From Stramonita haemastoma (taxonomy: Eukaryota; Mollusca; Gastropoda; Neogastropoda; Muricidae): a stretch of 64,000 bases of DNA. A program made the translations under genes and the position numbers. Location of the stretch: assembly GCA_030674155.1 (NCBI GenBank), contig CM060318.1, positions 85,828,365 through 85,892,364 on the forward strand. Reading direction: 5' to 3'. Positions 38,150 through 51,021 of this stretch are shown here, piece after piece. The notes beneath the pieces are model-generated. The model made no database searches. It was not told the origin of the DNA and worked only from the letters and a program-made list of their open reading frames with translations. Each line of letters opens with the position of its first letter. Positions within the stretch are counted from its first letter, which is position 1.

Positions 38150-39140
38150 TAATGGGCTCCTTGTCATATCCATATTCCTGTATGCCTGTGAATTGTGGAC
38201 CCTGACTGCAGATTCGGAGAGAAGAGTATAAGTTGAGATGAGATGCTTCCGGAGACTCCTTGGCATCTCTTACAGAGTCAAGTCAAGTCAAGTCAAAATG
38301 ATCTTTATTGAAGGTAAAAGATTAAGTTTACACAATTTGTTTTCATCCTGCCCTCACAAAAAAAATCATGAAAATTGACTTCTAAAACATTCAAAGATAA
38401 ATATCAACTTTTGTTGAAAAAAAAACTAAAATAAAGAGGACCACATAAGCAACAAAGACAAGCATAACGGAATCCAGCATACCATTGGTCCCTACGAAAA
38501 CATATGTCACAAGATCAAAGGGACTTGCCAAAACAATACTGCAAGGCACTGTCCAAGGAGGAAGAAAAAGAGACAAGGCAAGGCAAGGCAAGGCAAGGCA
38601 AGGCAAAGGCAAGGCAAAATTCTTTTATTCGAGGATAATAGATAAGCACTCGTGTGCTTTTTTACATCCAGTCCCCGCCCTTTTCAGGGATAACAGAAAA
38701 AACAAAAATAATAGCCACAACTACACAACAACAATTATAATGATCCAAATACCAAAAGTAAGGAACCATACCAAGTATCAAACAGGCAAGAAATAACACA
38801 GAGATACAATATTAAGGTAATGTTATAAAAGGTCACTCATTCAGAAACGAAAAAGAAGTAAGAATCAATGATAATTTTGATTTGAATAAAGGAAAACAAA
38901 CAAAAACAAAACAAACAAAAACAAAACAAAACAAAACAACAACAAAAAAGCGCAATAATTAAAGAGCAAACATAAGAATATGATGAGGTTAAATGACTGA
39001 AGGCAGACAAAGGAAGAGATGGGAGGACAGAATCAGGGAATGGACAGGCCTAGAACTCAACAAAATTTTGAGAAAGGCAGAACAGAGAGAGGAATGGAGA
39101 AAACTGGTTGGCAAGTCTTCAGGGGTGCCCCCTCAGTCGT
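38150..39140 (+). mobile_element. LINE 3' region broken by at least two insertions
   Basis: Plus-strand pieces of one ORF2 C-terminus appear in order: YACELWTLTADSERRV (about 38190-38240), GLAKTILQGTVQGGRKR (38520-38572), then RQRKRWEDRIREWTGLELN (39000-39060) and the terminal KLVGKSSGVPPQSS. Between them lie a minus-orientation LINE 3' end with (TTGAC)n tail (38277-38340) and a segment starting with (AAGGC)n plus a family-1 SINE 3' end (38575-38990). It is a nested-insertion record. Confidence 0.75.
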
Positions 39141-39148
39141 CAAACAAA

Positions 39149-39234
<86 letters not shown>
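39149..39234. repeat. (GA)n microsatellite
   Basis: About 86 bp of pure GA directly after the LINE C-terminal fragment. Confidence 0.95.
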
Positions 39235-39236
<2 letters not shown>

Positions 39237-39479
39237 TCGTTGTTTTCTTGTTTGCTACTTACTTATTGGCGTCTTTTTATCATAATCATCATTTGATTGT
39301 TTATTTCTATTTCAGTTGTCTGTGCAGGTGCTTTTTGATATTTTGTCATTGTCTTTTTGCCCTTATTTCTTGTCTTTTGTTTGTTGCTGTAGACGTCGTC
39401 TCTTGTTTTTGTTATTTTGTTTATTATTCTTGTTTTTGTTTAGTTAGAGGTTGTTGTTTTTTTTATCTCGATGTTATCC

Positions 39480-39783
39480 CTGATAAGGGCAGTCTGTCCC
39501 GAGCCTAAGGCTCATCAGGCCGGTGCTTATCCCGGTTTCTGTGGCGCTAAGCGACTGAGAGTCATAGACTCCCCCCTGGATAGGACGCCAGTCTATCGCA
39601 GGGTTAACCCCCCAACACAAGGTTGGTACCCCTTTTACACCTGGGTGGGGTGAGAAAATAGCCGTAAAGTGCCTTTTCCAAGGGCACAACGCCATAGTCG
39701 AAAGCTGGGATCGAACCCGCAACCTTTAGATTACGAGTCCAACGCCCTAACCACTCGACTACCGCGGCGGCTGATAAGGGCAG
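39480..39783 (-). mobile_element. SINE family B, second copy with 13-bp target duplication
   Basis: CTGATAAGGGCAG flanks the element (39480-39492 and 39771-39783). The body 39493-39770 has, on the minus strand, GTAGTCGAGTGGTTAGGGCG and GGGTTCGATCCCAGC as A and B boxes. It is close to identical with 21500-21793, so the family was recently active. The target was itself a SINE-like 3' end (GGGACTGGATT...AAAAGCACATGAGT). Confidence 0.88.
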
Positions 39784-39799
39784 GGACTGGATTAATTTT

Positions 39800-41290
39800 C
39801 TTTTTTAAAAGCACATGAGTGCCGCATTCTTCAAACCGAATGGCATTTGTAGGTCCCCCACAATCCAAATGGCGTTATGATTGCTGTTTTAGGAATGGAC
39901 AATGGTGCCATGGGAATCTGATGGTAGCCTCTGACCAGATCAGTCTTGGAGAAGATGATGCACTCTGAGAGACAGCTGTTGAAGTCTTGAATATGGGACA
40001 AGGGGTACCAGTCATCCTTGGTCCCAGCGTTGAGTTGTATGTGGTCACCACAGGGTCACCATTGGCCATCTGGTTTGGGAACCACCTGGAATGATGAGGA
40101 CTAAGGTGAATCAGACTGATGGAGGATGCCCATCCTGAAGAACTCAGCCTCGGCAGCAGCCAACTTTTCCAGGTTTAGGCTTCGTGCACGATTGTGGACA
40201 TGTGGGCCATGTGTCCTGACATGACATTCCACACCATGTTTGTTGACAGTGGAGTCAAACTGGGGCATAAGTAACTCTGGAAATTGTTCGAGAAGTTCAG
40301 AGTGTGCAACGTTTGGATGAAGTGAGAGACCTGAAAGTGCCAGGGGAATCACTGCTTTTGAGGGAAACACAAGACTTGTCCATAGACAGGAGTTGCTTGC
40401 CCTTGATTTCAATGACCAGTTCATGAGCAGCAAAAAAATCTGCACCAAGAATTGGACGTGTAACATCAACCAGGTAAAAGTCGTGGGTGAAGGCTTGTTT
40501 GGACTTTATTTATTTCCAAAGTGATGCTACTTTTACCCTGGACTTGATGGATGTGCCATTGGCAGTAGGAAGTGGAATGGAAGGTGAATTTGTCTTACAT
40601 TCCTGGGTTGTGGCTCGATACATTAACACATCAGCATCAGTGTCAATCAAGAATGATTGTACCTTGTACACGTTCTTAACTGAGAACGTGTTTGAATTCA
40701 AAACTATCACGTTTGGCGGACAGCATTGTCGTTTCCTGAAGACAACGTGCCTTGCTTGCTTTTGGGGATCAAAGAGGAACATTTGCAGCCAGACTGACAA
40801 CGATGGGCATCTGGTCCAAAACATTGATGGTAGAAACTCACACACAGAGTCAGTTGTGTCCTGTTGTGAAGGAGGACCCCGTCGTTTGACTGTCTGGAGG
40901 GAATTAGAGACAGTCTCTTCTGAGGCTGCATCCTGTTCATGGGAGCTGGTGTTGGGGATGTGGAGATCTGCTGTACACCTGCAGCTCATCATTCCCAAAT
41001 CCCGTCTGCTGTTTCAGTGATTTCACCTGTGTCCGCGATGCCATGTCCAGCTAAAATGCTGTTGATGTAGGAGAGAAGGTTCACGAGAAACAAAGCATGT
41101 TTCACTGTTTTGGGGTCATCATTGAGAGTGTTTATTGTTCACATGAGGGCAGTTGGGCATTTGTCACAAAGGTAATTGAAGCTCAAGAGTTCAGTGTCTT
41201 TTTGGGCCTGAGATTTGCCAACAGTTTTGATCAAGACTTTCTTCAAACCTCCTACTTGTTCACATGGTTGGTTGGTGTCTTAGTCTTAAC
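39800..41290 (-). mobile_element. Gypsy-type LTR retrotransposon relic (gag end, protease, RT start)
   Basis: In transcription order on the minus strand: a gag C-terminal motif with SFYHQCFGPDAHRCQSGC, a retropepsin-like stretch FLIDTDADVL (family form DTGA, here DTDA), PTANGTSIK, a segment resembling the end of protease, LNLEKLAAAEAEFFRMGI (RT N-terminus), and farther left remnants of the YHQIP and MPFGLKNAA regions in shifted frames. Several frameshifts and stops are present, the protease Gly is changed, and LTRs are not visible. It is an old, dead copy. Confidence 0.75.
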
Positions 41291-41309
41291 GTGAACGTGC
41301 TGCTACAAT

Positions 41310-42090
41310 CCTCCTTCTCCATTTGCTGTGCTCTTCCCTGGCTCTGCTGACTTCATGGATACTCATGCCACAGGACTTTTTGAAGTTACAAATAAAAGAA
41401 GCTGGTGGTCTGCTTTTCTTTTTTTCTTTTCTCCTCGGTCTTGCCTGGAAAGACAGTCTTCATGAGGTCCATATCTTGGTTTTGTAGCCGTGGCCTACAT
41501 ACCTTAGTTTCCTTTCATTTATTGAAGTAAGAAGTTTTTTGTTGTTGTTGTTGTTCCCAGTTCATATAATTTGCTTTCATTTGTTCTTTATTTGTCTAAC
41601 TGACTCTGAGCAGCCTTATAGAAAACAACATCTCAGTTGCTTCATTCTTTTTTTCATCTTTTTTTCTTTGTTTCGGGGGGGGGGGGGGGGGGGGATTTAC
41701 AGCCATGTAGCATGACAGGCTATATTATGCATTTCATTATTTTCATTTCCAGTAGGTAAGGAATGCTGCGATCTTTCTAGATGTTATTTAATTGGATCAT
41801 TCTACCTTTAGCCATGCCTAATCGTGTCTTCATGTCCTTGGTAGCCTACATGATCTGTGATCTGTTTTGACTGAGCCAAGATATTTAAAGTCTTTGACAT
41901 TTTCTAGAGGAGTTTTGTCAATCTTTATTTTATGCTCTGTTTGGCAGCTGGTTCTGGCAACATGCAGCACTTGCCTTTGCTTGGCATTGAGCTGGAGACC
42001 TGTTGTTCTTCTTCCTGTTGCATCTACTCTCTGTAATGCACCCACCCTTCTGTACCAGTGTGAAAACGCTGGACCTTGACTGTTCAACTG
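41310..42090 (-). mobile_element. LINE RT fragment, minus strand
   Basis: Frames include TEHKIKIDKTPLENVKDFKY followed by LGS (family form: L..V..FKYLGS) and, farther down, GRPRRKEKKKSRPP with a following Arg/Lys tail. A long poly-G run (41677-41694) interrupts it. There are many stops. Confidence 0.65.
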
Positions 42091-42524
42091 ATAAAAGAAA
42101 ATTTAGCTTTTGAAAAAAAATCACCAGGCAGGTTTCTCTACATATCCTGTAAAGTTGACCCCTAAATCATCATTATCCTCGATATAAAAGAATAAAAGAA
42201 AAAAAGGTCAGTGCCGCAATACTGGGCCAGGGTTCGTTCTGGCTGTTGTAAAGAGGAGGAGGAAGCTGGCGCTGTTTGGTCACTTTGTATGTGACAGCTG
42301 TCCTGCAAACACTCAGTCGGGGTATACTGGATGAAGGGAGGTGTACGGGCAAACCGATGAAAAACTGAATAAATAACATCAAAGATAGGACCGGACTGGA
42401 CATGAATGTGTCGCTGCAAAAGGCTGAAGACAGGCCTAGATCAGCCTGGAGAAAACTGTCGACAAACGCATCCCGTATGAACCCTGGACAAACAACTTGG
42501 TCAAGGGATTTGATGATGATGATA

Positions 42525-42730
42525 AATATCATGTTGGTGTTGGTGGATCGGTGGTTGAGAGGCAATGCGCCCAACTAGAAAGTTAGGACTGCAGGTTTGA
42601 TGGAATCCAGACTTTTTGCCCATTCACTAGACCTTGAGTAGTCGTCTAGGTACTAGTCTTTCGGAGAAGACGATAAACTGAGGTTTTGTGTGCAAATTCA
42701 CGTGGTGACAGGATTAAAAAAAAAGGGCTA
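42525..42730 (+). mobile_element. SINE-like unit with variant tRNA head
   Basis: GGATCGGTGGTTGAGAGGC and TGCAGGTTTGATGGAATCC resemble A/B boxes. The following CTTTCGGAGAAGACGATAAA is a common SINE body motif. It is followed by a (CTACA)n-like run at 42820-42860. Confidence 0.5.
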
Positions 42731-43009
42731 TGCCACTCTTACGGAAACTAGCTCTCCCTGGGATGAGCCCCGGAATTTCATGCAGAGAAATCTGCTGACT
42801 GACAGTGGTATACACTACACTACACTACACTACTCTACACTTCACTACACTACAACACAACATAACAATACAAGACAATACAAAACAATTTTGCCATGTC
42901 TGATGAAACCCGGTAGTTTTGTTTGCGCAGTTGTTGCAGTGGGGCTGGGCATAGCTGGAAAAAAGTTTTTGTTTGCGTCGTAGTTGATATTTGGTCAAAG
43001 AGATCCTAC

Positions 43010-43310
43010 CTCAATCATAATGACCCCGGTTCGAGTCCGGTCGAGGAGATTTTTTTCATGGAGTTAACATCAGTGCTGACTCCACTCTCCCCCAAAATCC
43101 TTCGGATGAGACTTTAAACCGAGGCCCCGTGTGCGAACGCACGCAGAACATCTTGCGCACACGTTAAATCCTGTTCCGCTTTTCGTAAGAGTAGGTAGGC
43201 CATCGTGTGCCGGTGGGAACAGATGACAATATTTACAAAACTGCAGACACACGGGGACCAGATGAAAAAAAGCACATGACTGCTTATTCTGTTATATAAA
43301 ATAATAATAA
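43010..43310 (+). mobile_element. Family-1 SINE, nearly complete
   Basis: B box CCCCGGTTCGAGTCCGG, body TTCGGATGAGACTTTAAACC, CGCAGAACATCTTGCGCACA and 3' end GCTTATTCTGTTATATAAAA, followed by an (ATA)n tail to about 43360. The A-box part is diverged. Confidence 0.85.
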
Positions 43311-43312
43311 TA

Positions 43313-43347
<35 letters not shown>

Positions 43348-43379
43348 TATAATAAATAAAAGGATATCCAAATGATGCT

Positions 43380-44260
43380 TATAGGCCTAGTTATACTGCT
43401 TCGCCCGGGAATTGGATTCAGCAGGTGATGTCGACCATTGAACAAAATCATGTAAATGTTGAAAAAGACCTTCTCAAGCATTCTTCCCAGTAGGTCAGCC
43501 CATGCAAATAGTCTTAGAACCCATTTTGATACGTGATCGCAGGACTTTAGGTTTTATTCTGACCTTATAGGCCCCTATCGGTAATAAGACGTGTAGGGTC
43601 TATTCCAACCCTGACATAGATGCAGTGCCAAGCGTCCAAAAAGTAAGAAATTGATTGATGATTTTTGTGATTAGGTGTCTCGAAAACCACTTACCACAAA
43701 TTGATTTCAAGTAACTTATGAGTCCATACTGTTTTTGTGACAAATTTCGTTTATTGAGCCCGTTTTGTGTGGAAAATGTGGTCGTGTACACTGTACTGAT
43801 CGTCGACTGGAACATTATTCTGATTTTGTAGCCGGTTTGCTGTGTTCCTGTAGGTGCCGAGTGGTTTAGCCGTTTTCTTCCCATTCCTGTTGGGGACACC
43901 GATTGTACAAGTGTAGTTTTTGATGTTCTGTGTGGTCATAAACTTTATTTAGACTTCAATGTTAGTGCAGATTGCATTTTTTTTAGCTTGATCTTTATCC
44001 ATATCATCAGGAGGAACAATTACTATGGCACTATAGTGTAGTGAGAATATTACTATTAATTATATTACTAGTACAGTACACAATATTAGTTTAAAAAACC
44101 CACAACATCTTTCTAGGCTAATAGTTTAGTGTAAAAGTATTACTATGCCTAGTACTATGATTGGTGCTGTAGAAGACCTAGAAGAATACCCATACACATC
44201 TGAAGATATGGTAATTCATAATTCAGGCACTCAATGGGGTTAATATATATATATATATAT
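43380..44260. other. Unassigned intergenic sequence
   Basis: I see no coding exon with supported splice sites and no clear transposon. A (TA)n run precedes the LINE at 44240-44265. Confidence 0.4.
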
Positions 44261-44267
44261 ATACTAA

Positions 44268-46752
44268 TATAGGCCATATCACTCACTCACTCACTCAGTC
44301 CCATGTCCCAAAGGACGTAGGGGGGACATGAGAGAAGACGCAACAGAGATCTTTTTCCATGCTTCACGATCCTGTGTGGCTAGTAGGACTAGGAGGTGTT
44401 GTAGGGGTTGGGCGGTCCAGTCTTTGATGTTGTCAACCCATGATTTCTTTTGGCGGCCTCTTCTTCTCTTGCCCTCGACTGTTCCTTGCAGGATGGTTTT
44501 TGCTAGGGTGTTGTGTCTTGTGGTGTGACCAAACCACATCAGCTTTCTCCTCTTTATGGTGGAGAGCAAAGGCTCTTGGGGGCCACACGCTTTTTGATTT
44601 CTTCTTTCACATAGTTATTGGTCTTGTGTTCTTTGTATGATATTTTGAGAAGTCTTCTGTGGCACTTGTTCTTGAATGCTTGGATTCTCCTCTCTAACTC
44701 TGCTGTCAGAGTCCATGATTCACAGCCATATATAGGAGGATAGATATCACGAGGGATTTGTAAAGGTGGTATTTGGTGCCGAAGCTGATGTTGTTGCTTC
44801 TGATGATCTTCTCGAGTCTGACTAGAGCAGATGTTGCTGTTGCAATGCGAGCTTTCACTTCATTGTTTGATGTGCCATCTTTTGTTAGGATGGAGCCTAA
44901 GTATTTGAATTGGCTCACCTCTTCTAGTGTTTCTCCATTCATCTTTATTTCCGTGATGTCATTACTTGCGCTGTTGACCATGATCTTTGATTTCTCTGTA
45001 CTGACCTCCATGCCGTATGTGCTCACTCGATCTGTTAAATTGTCTGTGAGGATTTGCAGTTCTTGTTTGCTGCTGCCCATGAGGTCAATGTCATCTGCAA
45101 ATCTGAGGTTGCAAAGGGGTCTTCCACCAATGGAGATGGAAGTGTGGTGGTTTTGCAGTGTCTCTGTCATGATGTTTTCGAGGAAGAGGTTGAAGAGTAC
45201 AGGTGAGAGAAGGCAGCCCTGGCGAACCCCAACCGTGGTCTTGAAGAACTCGCCCACGTGGTTGTTCATGAAAACTGCACTTTTTGCGTTCTCGTACAGA
45301 GCCTTGATGACTTCAATTAGGCAGCTGTCAATGTTGAAGTGCCTGAGTACTTGCCAGAGGCCGTCATGCCATACCCTGTCAAAGGCCTTTTTGAAGTCTA
45401 TGAAATTGTGGTACAAGTCTTTTTGGTGTTGGAGATGCTTCTCTATCAGAATTCTCAGATTGAAAATTTGTTCCATTGTGCTGCGTTTTGGTCTAAAGCC
45501 CGCTTGTTCTTCTGCCAGGAGTTTTTCTGCTTGATTTTTCAGTCTGTTGAGGACTACCTGCAGCATGATCTTGCTAGGATGACTTATGAGACTGATGGTT
45601 CTGTAGTTCTGGCATTTCTTGAGGTTTCCTTTCTTTGGCAGGGGTATTACAAGAGACTGTGTCCATTCTTTTGGCCATTCTTTGGTGTCGTGGATCTTCT
45701 GACAAAGTTCTGTGAATCGCCTTGCTGTTTCATTCCCTCCATTTTTTATGAGTTCAGCTGGGATGTTATCAATTCCAGGGGACTTCCCCTTCTTCAATTG
45801 TTTAATAGCTGCATCTACTTCACACCTTAGTATTGGTGGGTCTTTATCTTGGTGTTCAGGGGGTTTGTCAGAAAACTATGTTGGTATCTGGGCGTAGTGG
45901 GTAGTTGTACAATCCCTCACAGTATTCTGTCCAGCGTTGGAGGATGGCATTGTTTTCCGTTAAAAGATTTCCTTCTTTGTCTTCAATAACAGAGGCTTTA
46001 GGCTGTGTGGTTTTTGTCAGTGCTTTCAAAGTGTCGTAAGCTGTTTTGCTGTTTCCCTTGGTCATTCCAGCTTCGATGTTGTTGCATTGTTCTTCTATCC
46101 ACCCTTCTTTGGCTTCTCTCATCTTTTTCCTCACTTCTCTGTGGCTATCCATGTACTTCTTGTAAGCTTCTTGACTTGTGAACTTTTGTTTCTTAAGTTC
46201 TCTTCTTTTGTCGCAGAGGTCAAGAACCTCATTTGTCACCCAGGGTTGTTTCTTTGTTCTGCTTCTTCCTAATGTTTCTTCTGCTGCTGTCGTTAGCACT
46301 TCTTTGATGTTGTTGGCCAATGTGTCCACATCATTGTCGATGGCTGTGAGTGCGGCGAACTTTCCTCCTATGTTGGCTTGGAAGATCTCTACCACTGTTG
46401 GGTCTTTGAGTTTTTCCAGGTCGAATCTTATGCATGGGCTTTTTGGCTGTTGTTTTGCTTTCAGTTTCAGTCTGATGGTGGTAAGTACAAGGTCGTGGTC
46501 ACTGCCAATGTCAGCTCCTGGGAATGTTCTTGTGTTTGCCTTGTTTATGCTGGATTTGAATCTTTGGGGTGACAGAATGTAATCAATTTGATTATGAATC
46601 AGACCATTTGGTGAGTGCCAGGTTGATGTTCTGGATGGCTTGTGAGGGTGGAGTGTGTTAGCCAAAGTAAGTTTGTGCTTCTTGCGAATTCCAGCAGCCG
46701 CTGTCCTCTGTCATTTGTTTCTCTGACCTCTGATCTCTGATATAGGCCATAT
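44268..46752 (-). mobile_element. 5'-truncated LINE with endonuclease end and RT; 12-bp TSD
   Basis: TATAGGCCATAT flanks the insertion at 44268-44279 and 46741-46752. Transcribed right to left: endonuclease C-terminus with DYILSPQRF and SDHDLVLTTIRLKLK (46.4-46.6 kb), linker, RT with MKKGKSPGIDNIPAELI, LAEEQAGFRPKRSTMEQIF, DFKKAFDRVW, VGVRQGCLLSPVLFNLF and active site FADDIDLMGS (45.0-45.8 kb), KYLGSILTKDG, then after a frameshift near 44735 the C-terminal RKLMWFGHTTRHN and RRRGRQKKSWVDNIKDW. The 3' end is a (GAGT)n tail (44281-44298). The RT core is intact but the endonuclease is truncated and at least two frameshifts exist, so this copy is inactive. Confidence 0.92.
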
Positions 46753-46756
46753 ATAT

Positions 46757-48640
46757 ATAAGTCATTCTTTGCTTTTGATCACTAAAAGAGGTCCTAGGAC
46801 CTCAAATTTCAAAATCATTGGATGGATTTTAAAGTGGGCAGTTTAAGTACATCAAGGAAAGGAGAATTAGCTGCAGAAGAAATAAAATTGATGGCATAAC
46901 CCGCTTTTCTGTTATTTCTCATGGAAGGTGATGGGTGTCAAAATGTAACCGTGTTACACTGCTACACCAATTTATCCATAATGTCTCTGATTTTAATGAA
47001 ATGACAATATACATGGGCTTACCTGTTAGTAATACATGTTAGTAGTACTGACAAGCAAGATTTACGATATTGGAGGTTTATGTGCATTTTCAGCTAATGA
47101 AGATTTTTGCGACACCGTAACACAGTTGCACCTTAACCAAAACAGTTTTTTAAAAAGAGTTGTAAAATAGAATATTTACTATTACCATGTTATATATTTG
47201 TTTACTAGCTTTTTAAGTAAAATGCACAGTGCTAAAAGTACTGAGAACAATTTTGCAGTAAATAAATTAAAATAAACTTAAAACATAACTGTGTTACACA
47301 AGACACGAACACAGAAACAAAGAGCACAACATCAAGGAAACCTTGATAATTTTATTGAAACAGTTAACTTGTCTCATTCTTTTGCTCACAAAGGCTTTTA
47401 ACTCATTCAGGCACCTCAAGTCAAAGTTTCAATGTTTAATTCAACTGTTAGAAGGTTGTTGTTTTTGTTTTTTATTCTAAAATAAATGATCTGATGCACT
47501 GCGTTTCACGCTACACAACGAAGCACCAGGAATTTGTGTCAGTTGCTCAGCACTGCTGATATAATTTTTCTTACTCATTTCATGTTTCATATTCATAAAA
47601 CAGGTGTTACTCTCAAATAACAAAAAACAAAACAAAAAATGCATTGCATCATGGAAAAAAAGTATGATATTCAACAAACTGAAACTGCGTTACATGTGAC
47701 ACTGCACGGAATCAAAGTTTTTTCAAACATGTGGACAAATCTTCCTTCACTTCACATCATAAAGTGAATATAAGTTATTAAGAAACATTATTCATGCTGG
47801 TAATTGCTATTAAGTTGGATTACATGCTGATTTTTACTAGAAGTTGACAATTGACCCCTGACCCGTAACTGCGTTACGCTATGAAAATGAGTGTGACACG
47901 ATACAAACTATTAAGTCATTCTCGCCTCCTTCTGGGAATTTCTGCTTGAAATGTCATGAGTCCATGCTGTCTGGTGGATAAATTTAGCAGACATTCACTG
48001 GCGATTGTTGCTGGTGTCATTTGCCAAGTACAGGATTTTGAAAATTCAGGCAAAACTGTGTTACATTTCGACACGAAAACTTCAAAATTGTATCGAGGAT
48101 GTGTTTAAACATTCTTATGTTAATAAATGCCTTTAATCATCTCATTATGATGACCTTTAAGCATTTCCATGACCATCTTTAGCCAAGTGATCACTACGGC
48201 AAAGCAGACGATCCAAAGTTTTCATCGGGCTCTGTTACGCGACTCGTAACGCAGTAACGGCTTACTTTGGACGTCAAAATATAAAGTTGAAAAGTTAAAT
48301 GCAATATTTTTGTACAGGATAATGTTGAACAATGTATTCTTTTGTTAGTAAAAAACAAAATATAAGGTTTATTTGCACTGAAGACTTGTAAACTGCTTAT
48401 GTTGAACACTGCATATGCCTGTCCCCTTTTCAGGGGCTATTTTTGGATTGTTTTTTCCCATTCGATTGCAAATTCTCAAAAACAGGCCAAACTTACAAAT
48501 ATCCCTTGATACTGTAATTTCTTTAACCATATTAGGATGTTTTTATTCATATTGCATTGAAAAGAAACAACTCTTATGAAAATAAAATCCATCTATTGTA
48601 GATCACCCCAAATAGTGACCAAGAGCAAAGAATGACTCAT
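46757..48640. mobile_element. Non-autonomous DNA element with inverted repeats and periodic motif
   Basis: The ends are inverted repeats of about 26 bp: AGTCATTCTTTGCT...TGATCACTA at 46759-46784 and its complement with three changes at 48613-48638. Both ends abut TA runs. No transposase frame is present. Inside, GTAAC/GTTAC pairs of the form GTAACNNNGTTAC or close variants occur at 46945, 47117, 47285, about 47496, 47682, 47865, 48052 and 48246, often with a nearby GACAC. Family unknown. Confidence 0.7.
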
Positions 48641-48651
48641 ATATATATTTC

Positions 48652-49250
<599 letters not shown>

Positions 49251-49279
49251 CATGCACACTATGTTAATGTAACAGTTGT

Positions 49280-49307
49280 ACACACACATACACACACACA
49301 CACACAC

Positions 49308-49405
<98 letters not shown>

Positions 49406-49426
49406 AGTGACACACTCACACACACA

Positions 49427-49467
<41 letters not shown>
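49280..49467. repeat. (CA)n microsatellite with CAGTGA interruptions
   Basis: Nearly 190 bp of CA, broken by GTGA and CT at three points. Cys/Val frames on the minus strand are artefacts. Confidence 0.95.
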
Positions 49468-49470
<3 letters not shown>

Positions 49471-49715
49471 TACAATAAATTAACTACATGAGAAGAGAAG
49501 AAATGCTTTAGAAATGAGTATGACACAGCATAAAAGTTTTAAAATGTCATGGAAGGGGGAGAGGAGATGAAAGGTCAGAGGCACACAATTCTCACAAGTA
49601 GTAATGTACACTAAAACTGAAATTCTTAGCAACCACACTACCGAAAAGTACCTTGCCAACATAGAGAGAGAGAGAGAGATTGGATTTATTCTAGAGAGAG
49701 AGAGAGATTGGATTT

Positions 49716-50002
49716 ATTCTTTTATATCGAGGATAATGGAATAAGCACTCTTGTGCTTTTATACGTCCAGTCCCCATGTGTATGTAGTTTTGTAAATGTC
49801 ATCTGTTCCTACCGGCACACGATGGCCTACTCTTACGAAAAGCGGAACAGGATTTAACGTGTGCGCAAGATATTCTGCGTGCGTCCACACACGGAGCCTC
49901 GGTTTAAAGTCTCATCCGAAGGACTTTTGGGGAGAGTGGAGTCAGCGCTGATGTTAACTCCAGGAGAAAAATCTCCACGACCGGACTCGAACCCGGGTTG
50001 TC

Positions 50003-50010
<8 letters not shown>
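49716..50010 (-). mobile_element. Family-1 SINE, minus copy
   Basis: 3' end TATATCGAGGATAATGGAAT, body and ACTCCAGGAGAAAAATCTCC, with the B box as CGGACTCGAACCCGGG. The A-box end is replaced by a (GA)n/G run at 50007-50058. Confidence 0.88.
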
Positions 50011-50056
<46 letters not shown>

Positions 50057-50074
50057 GGTATATCTCAAGAGATC

Positions 50075-50624
50075 TTGAGTCGTTTTGTAATCAGCAGCTT
50101 GTACGCAAAGCAACAGCCATTTTGGCCGATTCCTCCCACGCTCTGATTTCAGAATTTCAATTGTTGCCTTCAGGACGTCGTTTTCAATGCCACAACAGCA
50201 AAACAAACAGAAAAAGGAATTCCTTTGTGCCAGTAGCTATCCGAGTTCTAAACTCATAACAACACTGACTGAGGTTGTTTGTTTTTGTTTTTTAATTTGC
50301 TTTTTGTTTGTTTGTTTGTTTTTTTTAAACTTCTCTGAATTACTTACCTGACTGCCACTGTTATGTATGTAGCCAATGCATACAGGCGACTGAGGCGTGC
50401 ACATACATGCATATGTACCCATAAAATAAGTATGTCTTATTTTTGGCTTTATTGATTTTTTGAATTGCTTGTTAATTCATATGTCTTTCTACCAATTGTG
50501 TGTGTGTGTTGGGGGGTATGTGGACGGGTGGGTGTGGACGGTGTGTATGTGTAAGGGGGAGTGTGTGTGTGTATGTGTGAGTGTGGGGGCGGGTGGGTGT
50601 GGATTGTGTGGGGAGGGGGGGGAG

Positions 50625-50680
<56 letters not shown>

Positions 50681-51021
50681 CACGTGCATGCATGTTTACG
50701 TGCGGGTGTGAACGCGTGCGTATAATGTGTAAATAAATTAATGGTGATCATATGTCTTTTCTAGTCAATGGTTTTTTAAGAACATTGTATCTAAACATTG
50801 GTGTGTGTGTATGCGTGTGTGTGCGAGCGAGCGCGCATAGAGTATGAGTGTTTGTGACATTTTTATTTGAAGTTATATAATGTTTGAACAGTATGAAATG
50901 TAGCTATTTCATGTGTTTGATTATGATATGTACCAATATGCTAGTCAGTATTGACATTGTAATTGCACTTCAGGGATGATTAAAGTGTTTTTGACTTGAC
51001 TTGACTTTGACTTGACTTGAT
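50075..51021 (+). mobile_element. 5'-truncated LINE: ORF2 C-terminus, 3' UTR, (TTGAC)n tail
   Basis: 50080-50259 encodes RKATAILADSSHALISEF and QLLPSGRRFQCHNSKTNR, the last segment of the Rex1/CR1-like RT also seen at 31440-31530. A GT-rich 3' UTR follows and ends at 50960-51021 in GGGATGATTAAAGTGTTTTT and repeated TTGAC. The tail stops 37 bp before the exon of gene C that carries the start codon. Confidence 0.82.
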
